Shown here: positions 60,805-64,000 of the stretch, in pieces
Layout: each line of letters begins with the position of its first letter
Numbering within the stretch: position 1 is the stretch's first letter
Source of the DNA: an uncultured Flavobacteriaceae bacterium
GTDB lineage: Bacteria > Bacteroidota > Bacteroidia > Flavobacteriales > Flavobacteriaceae
Reading direction: 5' to 3'
NCBI GenBank assembly: GCA_947494825.1
Contig: CANLWN010000001.1
Coordinates: 310,001 to 374,000, forward strand
Length of the DNA: 64,000 nucleotides
Translations under genes and position numbers: made by a program
The notes under the pieces: generated by a model
What the model was told of the DNA's origin: nothing
Database searches by the model: none
Seen by the model: only the letters and a program-made list of their open reading frames with translations

Positions 60805-62000
60805 TAACGTTTAAAGAAGCATACGGGCACGTTCTGGACCAAAGCAAGGATTTTGGCATGGCAACCGTTCCCTTGAATACTGCCATGGGCAGGGTATTGG
60901 CCGAATCTGTTTATGCCGACAGGGATTTCCCTCCCTTTGATCGGGCCACGAAGGATGGAATAGTCATTAGTTATGCAGCCATCGAAAAGGGAATCACACA
61001 GTTTGGGGTTGAAGGGGTCATTCCTGCCGGCACGGCACAAACCAACTTGGAAGAAATTCATTTCTGCATGGAAATCATGACGGGAGCGGTGGTTCCGGAA
61101 GGTGCCGATACGGTTATCATGTATGAAGATATCAGCATTGCCAACGGAAAGGCGCAGCTAAAAATCAAACCAATAAAGGGACAGAACATACACAGAAAGG
61201 GAACAGATGAAAGGAAGGGCGCCATGGTGCTGGAAGCAAACACCAAGCTCTCGGCAGCAGAAATAGGGGTTTTGGCATCGGTAGGCAAGGCAGAGGTTCG
61301 CGTACGAAAGCTGCCGAGGATTACCGTACTCTCTACCGGAAATGAACTGGTAGAGGTCACGGAGACCCCCTTGGCGCACCAAATTAGAAAGTCTAACGTA
61401 CATGTGCTCTTTGCTGCGCTTTCAAAAGAACAGATTATACCAGGACAACTACATATGCTCGATAACAAGAGGGTCATAGAAGAACAGCTATCACACGCCT
61501 TAAGGGCCAATGACGTGCTTCTTCTCAGTGGAGGGGTCTCCAAGGGAAAATACGATTTTATCCCCGAGGTGTTGGATATACTCGGGGTGAAAAAGATATT
61601 TCACAGGGTCCTGCAACGTCCGGGAAAACCCTTTTGGTTTGGCATCCATGAGGCCTTGGGCACCCTGATTTTTTCCTTTCCGGGCAATCCGGTTTCCACC
61701 TTTGCCAACTATCACGTCTATTTCAAGGATTGGTTTAACAAATCTTTGGGATTGCCCATCCCCAAAATTGAAGTAATTTTAAAGGAAGATATGGCTATTG
61801 GCGGAAAACTAACTCGTTTTGTAAGGGCTAAACTCCATTTGGAACAGGGAGCGCTTACGGCTTCCCTGGTCCGGGGCAACGGTTCGGGCGACCTGACCAG
61901 TTTGGCCAAATCCGATGGCTTCGTACGACTCGACCCAGAAAAAGACACCTATATAAAAGGGATGAAAGTTCCTTTTATACCCACACGCAATATTTTATAG
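60801..62000 (+). CDS. moeA: Molybdopterin molybdotransferase MoeA
   Basis: A 399 aa protein: DRDFPPFDRATKDGIVIS (the conserved SxMDGYA region here reads RATKDGIVI), GAVVPEGADTVIMYEDISI, ITVLSTGNELVEV, LLLSGGVSKGKYDFIPEVL and FSFPGNPVSTFANYHVY. It inserts molybdate into adenylylated molybdopterin. The Met of the SMDG motif is Lys and the Tyr Ile, but the rest is intact. XdhC follows 1 bp downstream. Confidence 0.95.
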   Translation: MITFKEAYGHVLDQSKDFGMATVPLNTAMGRVLAESVYADRDFPPFDRATKDGIVISYAAIEKGITQFGVEGVIPAGTAQTNLEEIHFCMEIMTGAVVPEGADTVIMYEDISIANGKAQLKIKPIKGQNIHRKGTDERKGAMVLEANTKLSAAEIGVLASVGKAEVRVRKLPRITVLSTGNELVEVTETPLAHQIRKSNVHVLFAALSKEQIIPGQLHMLDNKRVIEEQLSHALRANDVLLLSGGVSKGKYDFIPEVLDILGVKKIFHRVLQRPGKPFWFGIHEALGTLIFSFPGNPVSTFANYHVYFKDWFNKSLGLPIPKIEVILKEDMAIGGKLTRFVRAKLHLEQGALTASLVRGNGSGDLTSLAKSDGFVRLDPEKDTYIKGMKVPFIPTRNIL

Positions 62001-62001
62001 T

Positions 62002-63012
62002 ATGACCCACGAACTCAAGAAAATTGTTCAGGCATATCTCAGAGCGAGGGAGCAAAAACTAAAGACGGTACTTGCCACTGTCGTGGCCCTGGACGGTTCT
62101 TCCTATCGCAGGCCCGGGGTACGTATGCTCATACGGGGAGACGGCACAATGATAGGAGCCGTGAGCGGAGGTTGTGTGGAAAAGGAGGTATTGCGCCAGG
62201 CAGAAACCGTTTTTAGGACCAACATCCCTAAAGTAATGACCTATGATGGACGTTATCGGCTGGGCTGTGAAGGTTTGCTGTATATCCTAATAGAGCCCTT
62301 TGCCCCGAATTCGGAATTCATGGCCCATTTTGATAAAGCGATAAAGCTGAGGAGAAATTTTAACATGTGTTCCCATTTTGAGCTAAAGGACAATGCCCAT
62401 AGGGACTATGGTACCCTGGTCCACTTTAAGGAAGCAATCCTCTCCCTACGGCCGGAGTACAAGACCGGGAGCAACCTCCAAGTCTTTGAGCAGGAGATGG
62501 CACCCTGTTTGCAATTGCTTATTTTCGGATCGGAACACGATACCGTTCAACTATGCTCATACGCGAGCATGACCGGTTGGGAGGTTACCGTAGTGACCAC
62601 TCCTGCGGAAGAAAAAAAGAGTACGGATTTTCCTGGGGCACAGCAATTGCTTAGCCAGGAAGCAGAAACCCTGGATATGAAACTGGTAGACAGCCAGACC
62701 GCGGTAATGCTTATGTCGCACAGCTACGTTAAAGACCTTAAGTATCTCTTGGCATTAAGGGATACACACCCGCTCTATCTGGGTATGCTAGGTCCCTTTA
62801 AGCGCAGGGAGAAGCTTTTTAATGAGTTTTTGGAACGCTGTCCGGAGGTAACGGAAGCTTTTTTTGAAGACATCCATGGCCCGGCAGGATTGGATATAGG
62901 CGCAGAAACACCACAGGAGATTGCCGTTGCAATAATTGCCGAAATCTTAAGTGTGGCACGACAAAAGAAGCCAATACCCTTAAAGGATAAAGAAGCCGGA
63001 ATACATAGCTAA
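62002..63012 (+). CDS. xdhC: XdhC/CoxI-family cofactor insertion protein
   Basis: A 336 aa protein with the XdhC_CoxI domain (VALDGSSYRRPGVRMLIRG, GAVSGGCVEKEVLRQ) and a C-terminal Rossmann XdhC_C part (LLIFGSEHDTVQLC, LMSHSYVKDLKYL, YLGMLGPFKRREK). XdhC proteins bind matured cofactor, help sulfurate it and hand it to XDH-family apoenzyme. Its stop shares a base with the mocA-like start (TAATG). Confidence 0.95.
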   Translation: MTHELKKIVQAYLRAREQKLKTVLATVVALDGSSYRRPGVRMLIRGDGTMIGAVSGGCVEKEVLRQAETVFRTNIPKVMTYDGRYRLGCEGLLYILIEPFAPNSEFMAHFDKAIKLRRNFNMCSHFELKDNAHRDYGTLVHFKEAILSLRPEYKTGSNLQVFEQEMAPCLQLLIFGSEHDTVQLCSYASMTGWEVTVVTTPAEEKKSTDFPGAQQLLSQEAETLDMKLVDSQTAVMLMSHSYVKDLKYLLALRDTHPLYLGMLGPFKRREKLFNEFLERCPEVTEAFFEDIHGPAGLDIGAETPQEIAVAIIAEILSVARQKKPIPLKDKEAGIHS

Positions 63013-63602
63013 TGGGAGAAAAACCACAAATAGCCGTGCTTGTGCTGGCGGCAGGAGCATCCACAAGAATGGGCGGAGCCTTAAAACAATTGCTGCCATG
63101 GAAAGATACCACCCTGTTAGGACATGCCATTTCCCAGGCCAAGGCCTCCAAGGCAGATGATGTGTTCATTGTCCTCGGAGCGCAGGCCTCCAAGCTTCGA
63201 TCACAGTTTGGACAGAACGGTACAACCCTCGTAGAAAATGAACAATGGGCATCGGGGATGGGTACATCAATCGCCTGTGGGGTCGCCTATCTGACGGACC
63301 ATAAAAAAGATTGGGACGGTGTGTTGGTCATGTTATGTGATCAACCCCTGGTAGATACCGCTTACCTGAACACCCTAATCGATACCTTTACAGCCAATGG
63401 CATTGTGGCCACGGACTATGGGGGAAGAAGAGGGGTTCCGGCCCTGTTTTCCAAAACTTTTTTTCAGGAGCTCGCGCTACTAAAGGAGGATTATGGTGCA
63501 CGTGAGGTATTACTACGTCACCATGAGGACGTTATTGTACTTAATGGAATCGGGAAAACGGCGGACGTGGATACCCCAGAAGATTATAAAAACTTAAAGT
63601 AA
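63012..63602 (+). CDS. mocA: MocA-like molybdenum cofactor cytidylyltransferase
   Basis: A 196 aa nucleotidyltransferase: VLVLAAGASTRMGGALKQLL (NTP loop), NEQWASGMGTSIACGV, VLVMLCDQPLVDTAYLNTLI and RRGVPALFSKTFFQEL. The pattern matches MocA/CoxC-type enzymes that make MCD, the cofactor of XDH-family hydroxylases, consistent with the large subunit at 54853. Last gene of the operon. Confidence 0.92.
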   Translation: MGEKPQIAVLVLAAGASTRMGGALKQLLPWKDTTLLGHAISQAKASKADDVFIVLGAQASKLRSQFGQNGTTLVENEQWASGMGTSIACGVAYLTDHKKDWDGVLVMLCDQPLVDTAYLNTLIDTFTANGIVATDYGGRRGVPALFSKTFFQELALLKEDYGAREVLLRHHEDVIVLNGIGKTADVDTPEDYKNLK

Positions 63603-63627
63603 TTAGTAACATTTTTTATACAAAACT

Positions 63628-64000
63628 ATGTATTTCAATAATTTAAGACTTATTTTTCTATTCTTTTTTATTGCATCCCATGCCGTAAAGGCGCAAGAAA
63701 TGGGTTTTGAGGAATACAACCCCACGGCTACCCTGGTGGTTTCCAAAAACGAAGTAAAACGAGCTAAATTTCCGTTTATTGATGTGCACAGCCATCAGTT
63801 CCGAATGGCCACTCAGGATCTGTCCGAGCTTATCTCGGACATGGACCGATTGAATATGGGCCTTATGGTAAATCTAAGTGGGGGCTCTGGCGAGGATTTG
63901 AGGAAGATGTTGGAAAACGTCAACAAAAACTACCCGAACAGGTTTGCCATTTTTGCCAATGTTGATTTTAGGGGCGTGGGAAAGGAAGGCTGGGGGCAAA
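63628..64000 (+). CDS. Exported amidohydrolase family protein (5' part only)
   Basis: ATG at 63628, open to the window edge (124 codons). A signal peptide (LIFLFFFIASHAVKAQ) is followed by an amidohydrolase-2-like start: RAKFPFIDVHSHQFRMATQD (metal-binding HSH), MVNLSGGSGEDLRKML and NRFAIFANVDFRGVG. A role in hydrolysing or decarboxylating a cyclic or aromatic substrate is typical. It follows the Moco operon by 25 bp and may belong to it. Confidence 0.85.
   Translation, partial: MYFNNLRLIFLFFFIASHAVKAQEMGFEEYNPTATLVVSKNEVKRAKFPFIDVHSHQFRMATQDLSELISDMDRLNMGLMVNLSGGSGEDLRKMLENVNKNYPNRFAIFANVDFRGVGKEGWGQ

Noticed and set aside
1-64000. tRNA, rRNA, CRISPR arrays, transposases, phage genes
   Set aside because: Intergenic regions were read on both strands and none showed cloverleaf-like conserved boxes, regularly spaced direct repeats, or transposase motifs. 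A tRNAscan-SE, Infernal and repeat search would settle this.

Overview
The window looks like chromosomal DNA of a marine member of the Flavobacteriaceae (Bacteroidota). Four things point there. Several intergenic regions carry exact matches to the Bacteroidota -7 promoter element TAnnTTTG. Shine-Dalgarno sequences are largely absent. The sigma factor is the short (287 aa) primary type of this phylum. The gene families also fit: fused E1 alpha/beta 2-oxoacid dehydrogenase, YaiO-type barrels, LolA-like proteins, many lipoproteins. No tRNA, rRNA, CRISPR array, insertion sequence or phage gene was seen. The window is mostly gene-dense, ordinary chromosome with four accessory-looking loci.

Layout. 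1-8055: mostly minus-strand housekeeping genes (5'-end-bearing part of mutS2, YfcC transporter, SBP-like protein, nucleoside phosphorylase, DUF1835, SUI1/YciH, 2-oxoglutarate oxygenase), with ung on the plus strand. 8198-11438: fused branched-chain-type E1, a lipocalin-like lipoprotein and a glycine-zipper/OmpA lipoprotein, closed by a strong terminator. 11508-17222: a compact biosynthetic cluster of flavoprotein, methyltransferase, type III polyketide synthase, enoyl-ACP reductase, hotdog dehydratase, ketosynthase and ACP. It probably makes an acyl-primed, tailored resorcinol, quinone or pyrone lipid. 17244-27879: exported proteins and lipoproteins, a zincin-like lipoprotein, a DUF72 gene broken by an in-frame TAG, a long-form phosphatidylserine decarboxylase relative, and an M19 dipeptidase.

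28059-38006: soluble hybrid histidine kinase, response regulator, membrane HEAT-repeat protein, BcsA-like processive glycosyltransferase, LtaS-like sulfatase-fold membrane protein with a TPR tail, and a TPR/YaiO-type outer-membrane barrel, several of them overlapping. This looks like a poorly described, signal-controlled polysaccharide synthesis and export machine. Two 32-33 aa peptides sharing the core DLNEIL follow it and end at a terminator facing the primary-type sigma factor.

39540-50830: DUF6155-like protein, DEAD/DEAH helicase, glycosyltransferase, menB, serine hydrolase, pirin, then a run of exported cell-envelope genes (c-haem/VCBS lipoprotein, 3D-domain lipoprotein, amidase, M14 carboxypeptidase) and an unlisted 54 aa membrane protein. 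51058-54208: OmpA lipoprotein and VWA lipoprotein (both minus, each with a terminator) and a ChbG/YdjC-type deacetylase. 54337-63602: one long operon with an isoquinoline-oxidoreductase-like molybdenum hydroxylase (2Fe-2S plus Tat-exported large subunit) and its cofactor genes (moaD, moaA, mobA-like, moeB-rhodanese, a TSUP permease, moeA, xdhC, mocA-like). moaC and moaE are absent from the window. An amidohydrolase runs off the right edge.
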